NCBI GenBank assembly: GCA_028866355.1
Contig: JAGWIH010000167.1
Location: 1 to 5,447 of the forward strand
Direction of reading: 5' to 3'
From: Alphaproteobacteria bacterium
Lineage (GTDB): Bacteria; Pseudomonadota; Alphaproteobacteria; ATCC43930; CGMCC-115725
DNA length: 5,447 nt
In this document: piece by piece, positions 1 through 5,447 of the stretch
How positions within the stretch are numbered: position 1 is the first letter of the stretch
Layout of the letters: the number at the start of each line of letters is the position of its first letter
Notes under the pieces: model-generated
What the model was told of the DNA's origin: nothing
Databases searched by the model: none
What the model saw: only the letters and a program-made list of their open reading frames with translations
Made by a program: the position numbers and the translations under genes

Positions 1-173
1 GCGCCTGGATCACCAAGGGTTCGGGCAATCCGCTGCTCGATCAGGCGGCGCTGGCCATGCTGCACGACGGCTCGCCGGTGCCGCCGGTCCCTGAAAAGTA
101 TTGGGGACGGACCGGCCCGATCATCATGCCGGTCAATTTCACCATCGGCCTGTTCGACCGTATCATTCACTAA
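1..173 (+). CDS. TonB family energy transducer, C-terminal end (5' partial)
   Basis: Reading from base 3 there is an open frame of 56 codons ending at TAA 171-173; the gene starts before the window. The peptide has the TonB C-terminal domain pattern: a GSGNPLLDQAALAML segment (as in 'SGspaLDraAl' of the family), then a proline-rich PVPPVPEKYW stretch, then a final beta strand around IIMPVNFTIGL. In known family members this periplasmic domain contacts TonB-dependent outer-membrane receptors and passes on energy from the ExbB/ExbD proton channel of the inner membrane. The N-terminal membrane anchor and proline-rich spacer are not visible. It reads in the same direction as the sulfur operon, but 148 nt of mostly AT-rich sequence separate them, so it is probably a separate transcription unit. 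No hairpin with a T-run follows its stop. The domain call is firm; the receptor served is unknown. Confidence 0.82.
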   Translation, partial: AWITKGSGNPLLDQAALAMLHDGSPVPPVPEKYWGRTGPIIMPVNFTIGLFDRIIH

Positions 174-266
174 CTCTTTGTTATTGAATACTTATTATGG
201 GATTTTCCGATTATAACATATAAAACTTGTTGTTCTTATAAATAATACATTGATATCAGAGACAAT
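174..266 (+). promoter_or_regulatory. AT-rich control region upstream of cysH
   Basis: Only 22 of these 93 bases are G or C, while the surrounding genes are strongly GC-rich. The stretch holds a TTATA-ACA-TATAA inverted repeat (211-223), a TATAAA box (237-242) and a TGATATCA palindrome (251-258). A possible sigma-70-like promoter is TTGTTG (227-232) with TGATAT (251-256), spacer 18. TTGTTC (230-235) with TATCAG (254-259) is an equal alternative. No -35/-10 pair is close to consensus, which would suit a promoter that needs an activator. LysR-type regulators such as CysB often control sulfate assimilation and bind AT-rich dyads of this sort, but assigning CysB here is inference only. The remaining gap, 267-321, holds the presumed 5' leader and the cysH ribosome binding site. 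Confidence 0.5.
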
Positions 267-307
267 ATGGGTGTATCACCACAGCAATTCATAAGCCCGC
301 GTTGGTT

Positions 308-313
308 GAGGAG
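308..313 (+). promoter_or_regulatory. Shine-Dalgarno site fixing the cysH GTG start
   Basis: GAGGAG lies 8 nt before the GTG at 322. The cysH frame has a TGA stop at 307-309, overlapping this site, and no start codon between that stop and 322. The GTG is therefore the earliest possible start and is well placed for translation. Confidence 0.8.
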
Positions 314-321
314 AAGTTTCC

Positions 322-1011
322 GTGCAGGCCGAAGAACAGACGCAGCAGGTCGTGAATCTGCTGCGGAGCGTTGCCGAACGTCACGCGCCAGCGGCGTTAG
401 CGGCAAGCTTCGGCGCCGAAGACATGGTGCTGATCGACCTGGTGGCGCGGCATCGCCTGCCGATCGCGGTCTTCACGCTCGATACCGGCCGCCTGCCCGA
501 AGAGACCCAGTCGCTCATCCACGCGACGACACGCCGCTATCAGATTCCGATTGCGGTGATCACGCCCGACGCGGCGGATGTCGAACGCTACGTCGCGGCC
601 AACGGTCCGAATGCCTTCTACGACAGCCAGGCGCTGCGTCTCGAATGCTGCTTCCTACGCAAAGTCAAGCCGCTGCGGCGCGCGCTCGCCGGCAAGCAGG
701 CCTGGATTACCGGCCAGCGTCGTTCGCAATCGGTGACCCGTCGCGATTTGGCGGTGCAGGAATGGGATGCGGAGCACGGCCTGCAGAAATTCAACCCGTT
801 GGCCGACTGGTCCGACGACGACGTCTGGCACTACATCCGCCAGCATTCGGTTCCCTACAACGCGCTTCACGATCGCGGCTATCCCAGCATCGGTTGTGCA
901 CCCTGCACGCGCGCTATCGCGCCGGGCGAAGATGTGCGCGCCGGCCGCTGGTGGTGGGAGTCGGCGGAACATCGCGAATGCGGCCTGCACCCGCACCGGA
1001 AGGCCTCATGA
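322..1011 (+). CDS. cysH: Adenylyl-sulfate (APS) reductase, [4Fe-4S] type
   Basis: A 229-aa cytoplasmic enzyme that reduces APS to sulfite and AMP with electrons from thioredoxin (the CysH/PAPS reductase family). Visible motifs are the modified PP-loop ASFGAEDMVL (28-37), FTLDTGRLPEET (51-62), the CC pair in LECCFLRK (C109, C110), the RRSQS nucleotide-binding stretch (133-137), GCAPC (C192, C195), RAGRWWWE (206-213) and the catalytic HRECGLH (C220). The two cysteine pairs that ligate the iron-sulfur cluster mark the APS-using branch of the family; E. coli-type PAPS reductases lack them. Length is normal for this branch. The GTG start is fixed by an upstream in-frame TGA and a GAGGAG site. It is the first gene of the operon and its TGA overlaps the cysD ATG (ATGA), which implies translational coupling. 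Activity on PAPS as well cannot be excluded from sequence. Confidence 0.95.
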   Translation: MQAEEQTQQVVNLLRSVAERHAPAALAASFGAEDMVLIDLVARHRLPIAVFTLDTGRLPEETQSLIHATTRRYQIPIAVITPDAADVERYVAANGPNAFYDSQALRLECCFLRKVKPLRRALAGKQAWITGQRRSQSVTRRDLAVQEWDAEHGLQKFNPLADWSDDDVWHYIRQHSVPYNALHDRGYPSIGCAPCTRAIAPGEDVRAGRWWWESAEHRECGLHPHRKAS

Positions 1012-1973
1012 GCAGCGACGAAATCCTGACAACGATCGAACGGCCCGCTCCGTCGCCGTCGACCCCGGCTTCGATCCCGTATGCCGCGCATCTCGACGCG
1101 CTCGAGAGCGAAGCGATCCATATTTTGCGCGAGGTCGCGGCCGAGTTCCGCAACCCAGTTCTGCTGTTCTCGGGCGGCAAGGATTCGACCGTTCTGCTGC
1201 GGCTCGCCGAAAAAGCGCTGCGGCCCGGACGCCTGCCGTTTCCGCTGCTGCACGTCGATACCGGGCACAATTTCCCGGAGGTCATCGCCTTCCGCGACCA
1301 GCTGGTGGCGCAGCTCGGCGAGCGCCTGATCGTGCGCACGGTGCAAGATTCGATCGACCGCGGCCGTGTACGCTTGAAACATGCCAACCAGAGCCGCAAC
1401 GCGTTCCAGACCGTGACGCTGCTCGACGCGATCGCCGAGTTCGGCTTCGACGCCTGCATCGGCGGCGCACGCCGCGACGAGGAGAAAGCGCGCGCCAAGG
1501 AACGCGTCTTTTCGTTCCGCGATGCGTTCGGCCAATGGGATCCGCGCCGTCAGCGTCCGGAACTGTGGAACCTGTACAACACGCGCCTCGATTCGGGCGA
1601 ACACATGCGCGTGTTTCCGCTCAGCAATTGGACCGAGCTCGACGTGTGGCAGTACATCGCCCGCGAGGGCATCGAACTGCCGTCGCTTTATTATGCCCAT
1701 CCGCGACGCGTGGCGCTGCGCGGCGAGGCGCTGGTGCCCGTGGTCGATACGACCGAACTTGCCGATCACGAGCCGATCGAGACGCGTCTCGTCCGGTTCC
1801 GCACCGTCGGCGATATTTCCTGCACCCTGCCGGTTGAATCGGCGGCCGCGACCGCCGACGAGGTCGTCGCGGAGATCATGACCGCGCGTATCAGCGAACG
1901 CGGTGCGACGCGGCTCGACGATCGGACCTCCGACGCCTCGATGGAAGAACGCAAGCGCGCCGGATATTTTTGA
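1008..1973 (+). CDS. cysD: Sulfate adenylyltransferase subunit 2 (ATP sulfurylase catalytic subunit)
   Basis: A 321-aa cytoplasmic subunit that adenylates sulfate with ATP to give APS and pyrophosphate; GTP hydrolysis by its partner CysN drives the reaction. Visible features are the PP-loop SGGKDS (55-60), HVDTGHNFPEV (82-92), GGARRDEEKARAKERVFSFR (152-171), the WNLYN segment (187-191), FPLSNWTELDVW (203-214) and the family's C-terminal ending MEERKRAGYF (312-321). Length is close to the usual 300-320 aa, with a low-complexity Pro/Ser/Thr N-terminal tail (about 9-24). The ATG at 1008 overlaps the cysH stop by 4 nt and has GGAAGG (998-1003) 4 nt upstream. The frame stays open upstream as far as 267, but that part lies over cysH in another frame and lacks CysD homology, so the start is at 1008. 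The last base is the first base of the cysN ATG. Confidence 0.96.
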   Translation: MSSDEILTTIERPAPSPSTPASIPYAAHLDALESEAIHILREVAAEFRNPVLLFSGGKDSTVLLRLAEKALRPGRLPFPLLHVDTGHNFPEVIAFRDQLVAQLGERLIVRTVQDSIDRGRVRLKHANQSRNAFQTVTLLDAIAEFGFDACIGGARRDEEKARAKERVFSFRDAFGQWDPRRQRPELWNLYNTRLDSGEHMRVFPLSNWTELDVWQYIAREGIELPSLYYAHPRRVALRGEALVPVVDTTELADHEPIETRLVRFRTVGDISCTLPVESAAATADEVVAEIMTARISERGATRLDDRTSDASMEERKRAGYF

Positions 1974-3235
1974 TGTCGTTTTCCTCCGGTAATGATCCGC
2001 GGCTGCTGCGGTTTACCACGGCTGGCAGCGTTGACGACGGCAAGAGCTCGCTCATCGGCCGGCTGCTGCACGACGCCGGCGCCGTGCCGAACGATCAGCT
2101 CGCCGCGCTCGAGCGCATTGCCGCGCGCAACGGCGACGCCGTGGTCGATCTCTCGCTGCTGACTGACGGCTTGGTCGCCGAGCGCGAGCAAGGCATCACC
2201 ATCGACGTCGCCTACCGTTATTTCGCCACGCCGCGACGCAAGTTCATCATCGCGGACACGCCGGGCCACGAGCAATACACGCGCAACATGGTGACCGGCG
2301 CGAGCACCGCCGACGCCGCCGTGATCCTTGTCGACGCGCGCAACGGCATGACCACCCAGACGCGCCGCCATCTTTTTCTCGCGCATCTGCTCGGCATCCG
2401 GCACCTGGTGATTGCCGTGAATAAGATGGATCTGGTGGATTTTGCGCGCGCGCCGTTCGATACGGTCGCCGGCGCGGTCAAGACCTTCGCCAGGACGCTC
2501 GGCGCCGAGCCACCGATCGTCGTGCCGCTGTCGGCGAAGTTCGGCGACAACGTGGTCGTGCGTAGCGCGCGCCTGCCCTGGTACGACGGTGAACCGTTGC
2601 TGGCGATCCTAGAGGGGTTGCCGCCGGCGGCCGAAGTGGACCATTTACCGTTGCGCTTACCTGTGCAGCTGGTACGACGCATGACGACGTCCGCGGGTCA
2701 ATATCGCCGGTACCTGGGCCGCATCGAATCCGGCCGGATCGCCGTCGGCGATCCGATCGTCGCCCTGCCTTCCGGCGTTACCACCCGCGTGCGCGCGATT
2801 GCCACCTACGACGGCGCGCTCGACGACGCGGCCGCGCCGCAATCGATCGGCGTCGAAATCGACGACGCGGTCGATATCGCCCGCGGCGACATTTTGGTTC
2901 ACCCGAGCGCCGCGCCGGCCGTGGCCACCCGCCTCGACGCCACCATCTGCTGGTTCGACGACGAGCCGTTCGCCGCCGGACGCCGCTATCTGATCAAAAT
3001 TGGCACGCGCACCACCGTTGCCCACATCAAGGATATCGTCCATAGGCTCGACGTCACGACGCTGGCGCCGGTGCTGGCGACGGGCCTCGTTCGCAACGAC
3101 ATCGCCCGTGTTCGTATCGTGGCGGCGGCACCGCTGGCCTTCGATCCATACCGCGCCAACCGCGCAACCGGCGCGCTGATCCTGATCGATGAACAGACGC
3201 ACGCGACCGTCGCCGCTGGTATGATCGACGGGTGA
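1973..3235 (+). CDS. cysN: Sulfate adenylyltransferase subunit 1 (GTPase subunit), no APS-kinase fusion
   Basis: A 420-aa translation-factor-like GTPase that partners CysD. All G motifs are present: P-loop GSVDDGKSS (18-26), switch region LLTDGLVAEREQGITID (62-78), DTPGH (95-99), NKMD (150-153) and SAKFGDN (187-193). EF-Tu-like beta-barrel domains follow, ending in NRATGALILIDE (396-407) and ATVAAGMI (411-418). The protein stops there, so the CysC kinase domain of CysNC fusions is absent, as fits an APS-reducing pathway. It is shorter than the roughly 475-aa E. coli CysN. In barrel domain 2 the loop RRMTTSAGQYRRYLG (235-249) replaces the 'NRPNLDFRGYAG' seen in E. coli-like CysN. The ATG at 1973 overlaps the cysD TGA (TGATG) with no good Shine-Dalgarno of its own, so coupled reinitiation is likely. 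A TTG one codon earlier (1970) is a less likely start. The only cysteine is C326. Confidence 0.95.
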   Translation: MSFSSGNDPRLLRFTTAGSVDDGKSSLIGRLLHDAGAVPNDQLAALERIAARNGDAVVDLSLLTDGLVAEREQGITIDVAYRYFATPRRKFIIADTPGHEQYTRNMVTGASTADAAVILVDARNGMTTQTRRHLFLAHLLGIRHLVIAVNKMDLVDFARAPFDTVAGAVKTFARTLGAEPPIVVPLSAKFGDNVVVRSARLPWYDGEPLLAILEGLPPAAEVDHLPLRLPVQLVRRMTTSAGQYRRYLGRIESGRIAVGDPIVALPSGVTTRVRAIATYDGALDDAAAPQSIGVEIDDAVDIARGDILVHPSAAPAVATRLDATICWFDDEPFAAGRRYLIKIGTRTTVAHIKDIVHRLDVTTLAPVLATGLVRNDIARVRIVAAAPLAFDPYRANRATGALILIDEQTHATVAAGMIDG

Positions 3236-3247
3236 GGAAACCAGGTT

Positions 3248-4033
3248 ATGTTGCATCACGCGTTTAACCTCGCCTATCCGGTATGCGGCTTCGTCGTCGG
3301 CATGCTTGTCGGCATGACCGGTGTCGGCGGCGGCTCGCTGATGACGCCGTTGCTGATCCTGCTGTTCGGCGTCTCGCCGGCGACGGCCGTCGGTACCGAC
3401 CTACTGTACGCCGCGGCCACCAAAACCGCGGGCACGGCGATGCACGGTTTCACCGGCACGATCGATTGGCCGATCGTCGGCTTTCTTGCCCTCGGCAGCG
3501 TGCCGATGACGGGCATCACGTTGTTCGGCCTGTCGCGGTTGAACCTTGGCGGTGCAACAGCGCACGACTTGATCACCATCGTGCTCGGCTGTGCGCTGTT
3601 CTTGTCGGCTTTCGTCTTGATGTTCCGTAGCCGCATGGTGCGCCATTACGGCGACCGCCTCGCCGCGCTCGACCCAAAACGTGTCCGCTGGCTGACGATC
3701 GGCGCCGGTGTCGCGCTCGGCATATTGGTGCCGATTTCGTCGGTCGGCGCGGGCGCCCTCGGCACGACCGCGCTGGTGCTCCTCTACCCGCGCCTGCCGG
3801 TGGCGCGCATCGTCGGCTCGGATATCGCCCATGCCGTGCCGCTGACCCTGGTCGCCGGCCTCGGCCATTGGATGCTGGGCTCGATTCATTGGCACCTGCT
3901 CGCCGCGCTGCTGCTCGGCTCGCTGCCGGGCATCGTGCTCGGCAGCTACGTCGCCGGCCGAATTCCGGACCTCGCCTTGCGGCTCCTGCTGGCGGCGACC
4001 CTGCTGGTGGCTGGCGGCCGCCTGGTCTTCTAG
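3248..4033 (+). CDS. TauE/SafE (TSUP) family membrane permease of the cys operon
   Basis: A 261-aa inner-membrane protein of the TauE/SafE family, members of which move sulfite, sulfoacetate, sulfate or related anions. The two-fold internal repeat is visible: GFVVGMLVGMTGVGGGSLMTP (14-33 and one more) in the first half, and GILVPISSVGAGALGTTALV (158-177) in the second. Hydrophobic segments lie at about 8-40, 75-97, 106-126, 147-180, 196-210, 214-236 and 243-260, with a basic polar loop at 127-147. SDIAHAVPLT (191-200) and GSLPGIVLGS (224-233) are also typical. The ATG lies 12 nt after the cysN stop with GAGGAAA (3234-3240) upstream, so it is almost certainly the last gene of the cysHDN operon. 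By inference it either imports sulfate or removes toxic sulfite made by CysH; sequence does not decide which, nor the direction of transport. Confidence 0.9.
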   Translation: MLHHAFNLAYPVCGFVVGMLVGMTGVGGGSLMTPLLILLFGVSPATAVGTDLLYAAATKTAGTAMHGFTGTIDWPIVGFLALGSVPMTGITLFGLSRLNLGGATAHDLITIVLGCALFLSAFVLMFRSRMVRHYGDRLAALDPKRVRWLTIGAGVALGILVPISSVGAGALGTTALVLLYPRLPVARIVGSDIAHAVPLTLVAGLGHWMLGSIHWHLLAALLLGSLPGIVLGSYVAGRIPDLALRLLLAATLLVAGGRLVF

Positions 4034-4048
4034 GTAGACGCCGCAAGA

Positions 4049-4066
4049 TCGGCCGGCGGCGGCCGA
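4049..4066 (+). terminator. GC-rich hairpin after the sulfur operon, weak terminator candidate
   Basis: TCGGCCG (4049-4055) and CGGCCGA (4060-4066) form a perfect 7-bp stem with a GCGG loop, 15 nt after the permease stop. No T-run follows, so it does not match a classical intrinsic terminator. It may instead be an mRNA 3'-end stabiliser or a pause site. Confidence 0.35.
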
Positions 4067-4081
4067 CTCATCGTTGTAAAA

Positions 4082-4095
4082 CAGCGATGTCGCTG
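4082..4095. repeat. Short perfect inverted repeat
   Basis: CAGCGA (4082-4087) and TCGCTG (4090-4095) are separated by TG. It lies between the GC-rich hairpin and the next gene. As RNA it would form a small hairpin of about 5 bp; as DNA it could be a short operator half-site pair. No function can be assigned. Confidence 0.3.
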
Positions 4096-4099
4096 ACGC

Positions 4100-4140
4100 T
4101 TTAGGCTTCCCTTAACGCGGATTGCCTAAAATTGCAGGCA
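4100..4140 (+). promoter_or_regulatory. Nested inverted repeats and possible promoter before the 198-aa gene
   Basis: TTTAGGC (4100-4106) and GCCTAAA (4124-4130) are perfect 7-bp arms 17 nt apart. The second arm overlaps a possible -10 box TAAAAT (4127-4132), but no good -35 lies at the usual distance. TGCCT (4123-4127) can also pair with AGGCA at 4136-4140. A regulator binding the dyad would cover the -10, which would suit an operator. If transcription starts further upstream, the same bases could form alternative mRNA hairpins. Both readings are inference. Confidence 0.35.
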
Positions 4141-4143
4141 TGT

Positions 4144-4151
4144 GAGGGAGG
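4144..4151 (+). promoter_or_regulatory. Strong Shine-Dalgarno deciding the GTG start at 4157
   Basis: GAGGGAGG ends 5 nt before the GTG at 4157. A GTG in the same frame at 4142 would put this purine run inside the coding region and has no ribosome site of its own, so 4157 is preferred. Confidence 0.65.
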
Positions 4152-4156
4152 CATCT

Positions 4157-4753
4157 GTGAATTACTCGACGCACGCCCTGCCAGACTGCAATCTCGAAGC
4201 GGCGACAACGCTCAGCCTCAAACGCGAACCAGCGTGCTTCGCCTTCCTCTGCAGCCGCGCCGTATCGCCGCCGCAGCCGATCGATTCCCTCAATCTCGAC
4301 CTCGCCTCGGTCGACTATTTCGGCGGCCGCGCGTCCCTGTGGGCGACACTTGAAATCCGCTCGACCGCGTCGGACGAAAAGGCGACGGCCGTACTGGGCT
4401 TCGACGAGACTTTTCTTTCACCGTTCACCCGCGCACTCATCGAATGCGCCGCGAGCCGCGTGCCCTACCGCATGACAATCGCGCGGAGCGAAGACCGACC
4501 GCAGCGTCTGGTCGAATACGTCACCGGACCGGGTGTGGCGCTCAGCGAACTCATCCTGACGCCGCAGGACAACGTCGTCGTCATCTCGGCGCGTGCCGAA
4601 GGCCAGGACGAGGAAACAATTTTCCAGCTGCCGCGGACCGACACATTCCTGCGCGCCTTCGCCAAGATGACCTACCAGGCGGACGGCCAACTACTACAGA
4701 CATTGGCGCAATCCGAAAAGCTCGCGCGGCAGCAATCGACCAGCGCGGCCTAG
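4157..4753 (+). CDS. Hypothetical protein, 198 aa, family not recognised
   Basis: I do not recognise this protein. It has GC-rich codon use like its neighbours and a strong GAGGGAGG site 5 nt before the GTG, so it is probably a real gene. No signal peptide or membrane segment is visible, so it is probably cytoplasmic. Three cysteines lie near the N-terminus (C11, C27, C32) and one at C97, without a clear CxxC motif. The middle alternates short hydrophobic strands with polar turns (45-53, 62-68, 78-82, 104-109, 117-123, 128-134, 138-145), which suggests a mainly beta fold. The C-terminal part (162-193) looks helical and ends in a Gln/Ser/Ala tail. It lies 123 nt after the permease, separated by hairpins, so co-transcription with the sulfur operon is uncertain. 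Its TAG stop shares a CTAG with the opposing DUF488 gene. A GTG at 4142 would add five residues. Confidence 0.7.
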   Translation: MNYSTHALPDCNLEAATTLSLKREPACFAFLCSRAVSPPQPIDSLNLDLASVDYFGGRASLWATLEIRSTASDEKATAVLGFDETFLSPFTRALIECAASRVPYRMTIARSEDRPQRLVEYVTGPGVALSELILTPQDNVVVISARAEGQDEETIFQLPRTDTFLRAFAKMTYQADGQLLQTLAQSEKLARQQSTSAA

Positions 4754-5316
4754 CGCCGAGCGTCCTCATTTTCGACGCCCCCGAACAGATCGGCAGCCGC
4801 ATAACGTAACGCGCCATTCGGTATCCGCCGCGCCTCGGGCGTCAGGGTCGCAACTTCGCTCTTACCCGGACCCATGATGTGGCGGACGTCCTCGCCGGCG
4901 GCGATGAGATAATCGCCGATGATCCGGCGATGACAGCGCCACCACACGGCTTCCGCGCACATGATCGCGACCGGCTGTTCACCTGCCAGGGCGCGGAGCT
5001 CGGCTAGCGCGGTGGAAAAAGCGGGACTCTCGGCATAGTCGGCAAAGTTGCGGAAGCCTTCCTCGCGCCAGAACGTATTACGCGACGGCGCGCCTTTGGC
5101 GCGGCCGCGACGACCGCCCAGCCCCGGCATGTGCCGATAGACGATATTTGCGGCCTGCAGCGCGGATGCCAAGGCGTCGCCGTTGAAATGCGGATAGCGG
5201 CCCGAACGCGGGATGCTGCGCACGTCGACCAAGCATGTCACACCATGCTCGCGCAACAGCGCGAGAAACTCGTCCAGGCTACGGGTCGAATGGCCGATGG
5301 TATAATAGAGGCTCAC
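4750..5316 (-). CDS. DUF488 domain-containing protein
   Basis: A 188-aa protein with the full DUF488 pattern: YTIGHS (5-10), LVDVRSIPRSGRYPHFN (29-45), LGGRRG (66-71), NTFWREEGFRNFADYAES (80-97) and the signature CAEAVWWRCHR (120-130), followed by HRRIIGDYL and VRHI (144-147). The conserved Cys, His and Arg residues suggest a nucleic-acid or nucleotide-related enzyme, but the biochemical role of the family is not established, and I assign none. Length is typical. No signal peptide or membrane segment is visible. The GTG start at 5316 overlaps the TGA of the upstream MarR gene (GTGA) and has no strong Shine-Dalgarno, so translation is probably coupled to it. The C-terminus meets the 198-aa gene tail to tail with a 4-nt overlap, leaving no intergenic terminator. 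Confidence 0.9.
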   Translation of the reverse strand: MSLYYTIGHSTRSLDEFLALLREHGVTCLVDVRSIPRSGRYPHFNGDALASALQAANIVYRHMPGLGGRRGRAKGAPSRNTFWREEGFRNFADYAESPAFSTALAELRALAGEQPVAIMCAEAVWWRCHRRIIGDYLIAAGEDVRHIMGPGKSEVATLTPEARRIPNGALRYAAADLFGGVENEDARR

Positions 5317-5447
5317 GCCGTTTTAGGTGGGCGCGATTCCTCGCCATTCAAGCGCAGCGGCGCGCGGCTGCGTTCGTTATTGAGGTGCACGAGACGGCGC
5401 AGCAAGCCCATGAAAACCGCCCGCTCGGAGGCTTTGAGCGGCGCCAG
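5313..5447 (-). CDS. MarR-family transcriptional regulator, C-terminal end (5' partial)
   Basis: Reading the minus strand from 5447, an open frame of 44 codons ends in TGA at 5315-5313; the start lies outside the window. The peptide begins LAPLKASERAVFMGLLRRLV and continues HLNNERSRAPLR. This resembles the last helix of MarR proteins, where 'L..L...ER..F...L..lv..nn..SRap' closes the dimerisation domain after the winged helix. The DNA-binding part is not in view. MarR proteins are usually dimeric repressors that respond to small molecules or oxidants and often control adjacent genes. The 4-nt overlap with DUF488 suggests one mRNA and possibly joint autoregulation. The family call rests on a short C-terminal match, so it is likely but not certain. 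Confidence 0.68.
   Translation of the reverse strand: MAPLKASERAVFMGLLRRLVHLNNERSRAPLRLNGEESRPPKTA

Noticed and set aside
267..1007. Long N-terminal extension of cysD, in frame from an ATG at 267
   Set aside because: It overlaps cysH in another frame, encodes Arg-rich low-complexity sequence typical of shadow frames in GC-rich DNA, and CysD homology begins at the ATG at 1008.
879..1769. 296-aa open frame on the minus strand across cysH and cysD
   Set aside because: It lies wholly opposite two well-supported genes, has no recognisable domain, and is a normal by-product of high GC content.
1970..1972. TTG start for cysN
   Set aside because: The ATG directly after it gives the usual TGATG coupling with cysD; TTG would add only one residue.
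1766..2404. 212-aa minus-strand open frame across the cysD/cysN junction
   Set aside because: It is antisense to conserved CysN G motifs, has no domain and no convincing ribosome site.
2657..3259. 200-aa minus-strand open frame opposite cysN
   Set aside because: It is the complement of the conserved CysN barrel domains, with shadow-like composition rich in Arg, Gly and Asp.
4132..4353. 73-aa plus-strand open frame overlapping the start of the 198-aa gene
   Set aside because: The ribosome site at 4144-4151 serves the GTG at 4157 in the other frame, and this frame is short and Arg-rich.
4746..4758. Bidirectional terminator at the convergent stops (CGGC...GCCG)
   Set aside because: The stem is only 4 bp with no flanking A/T runs, so it is too weak to call.

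Overview
This is a GC-rich bacterial window, most likely from a proteobacterium. The support is a TonB C-terminus, a CysD/CysN-type ATP sulfurylase, a [4Fe-4S] APS reductase and a MarR-DUF488 pair. I cannot fix the class (alpha or beta) from sequence alone. Coding density is high. The only clearly unusual composition is one very AT-rich intergenic stretch at about 174-266.

Layout: (1) 1-173, + strand, is the 3' end of a TonB-like energy transducer. (2) 174-321 is an AT-rich gap that probably holds the promoter and regulator sites of the next operon. (3) 322-4033, + strand, is a tight four-gene sulfur operon: cysH (GTG start, good Shine-Dalgarno), cysD (ATGA overlap), cysN (TGATG overlap) and a TauE/SafE (TSUP) membrane permease 12 nt after cysN. 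(4) 4034-4156 is a short gap with three inverted repeats and a strong Shine-Dalgarno. (5) 4157-4753, + strand, is a 198-aa protein I do not recognise. (6) 4750-5316, - strand, is a DUF488 protein that meets the previous gene tail to tail; the two TAG stops share one CTAG palindrome. (7) 5313-5447, - strand, is the C-terminus of a MarR-family regulator whose TGA overlaps the DUF488 GTG start (GTGA).

How the genes work together: CysD (catalytic) and CysN (GTPase) turn sulfate plus ATP into adenosine 5'-phosphosulfate (APS). CysH carries both cysteine pairs of an iron-sulfur APS reductase, so it should reduce APS directly to sulfite. No APS kinase (CysC) is needed, and none is present or fused to CysN. 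The TSUP permease would move a sulfur oxyanion, by inference either importing sulfate or exporting excess sulfite. Sulfite reductase, siroheme and cysteine synthase genes are not in the window. The MarR-DUF488 pair is a separate, translationally coupled unit running the other way.

I found no mobile element, tRNA, rRNA, CRISPR array or origin. I do not see a clear undescribed system. The least explained parts are the unrecognised 198-aa gene with its repeat-rich leader and the AT-rich control region before cysH.
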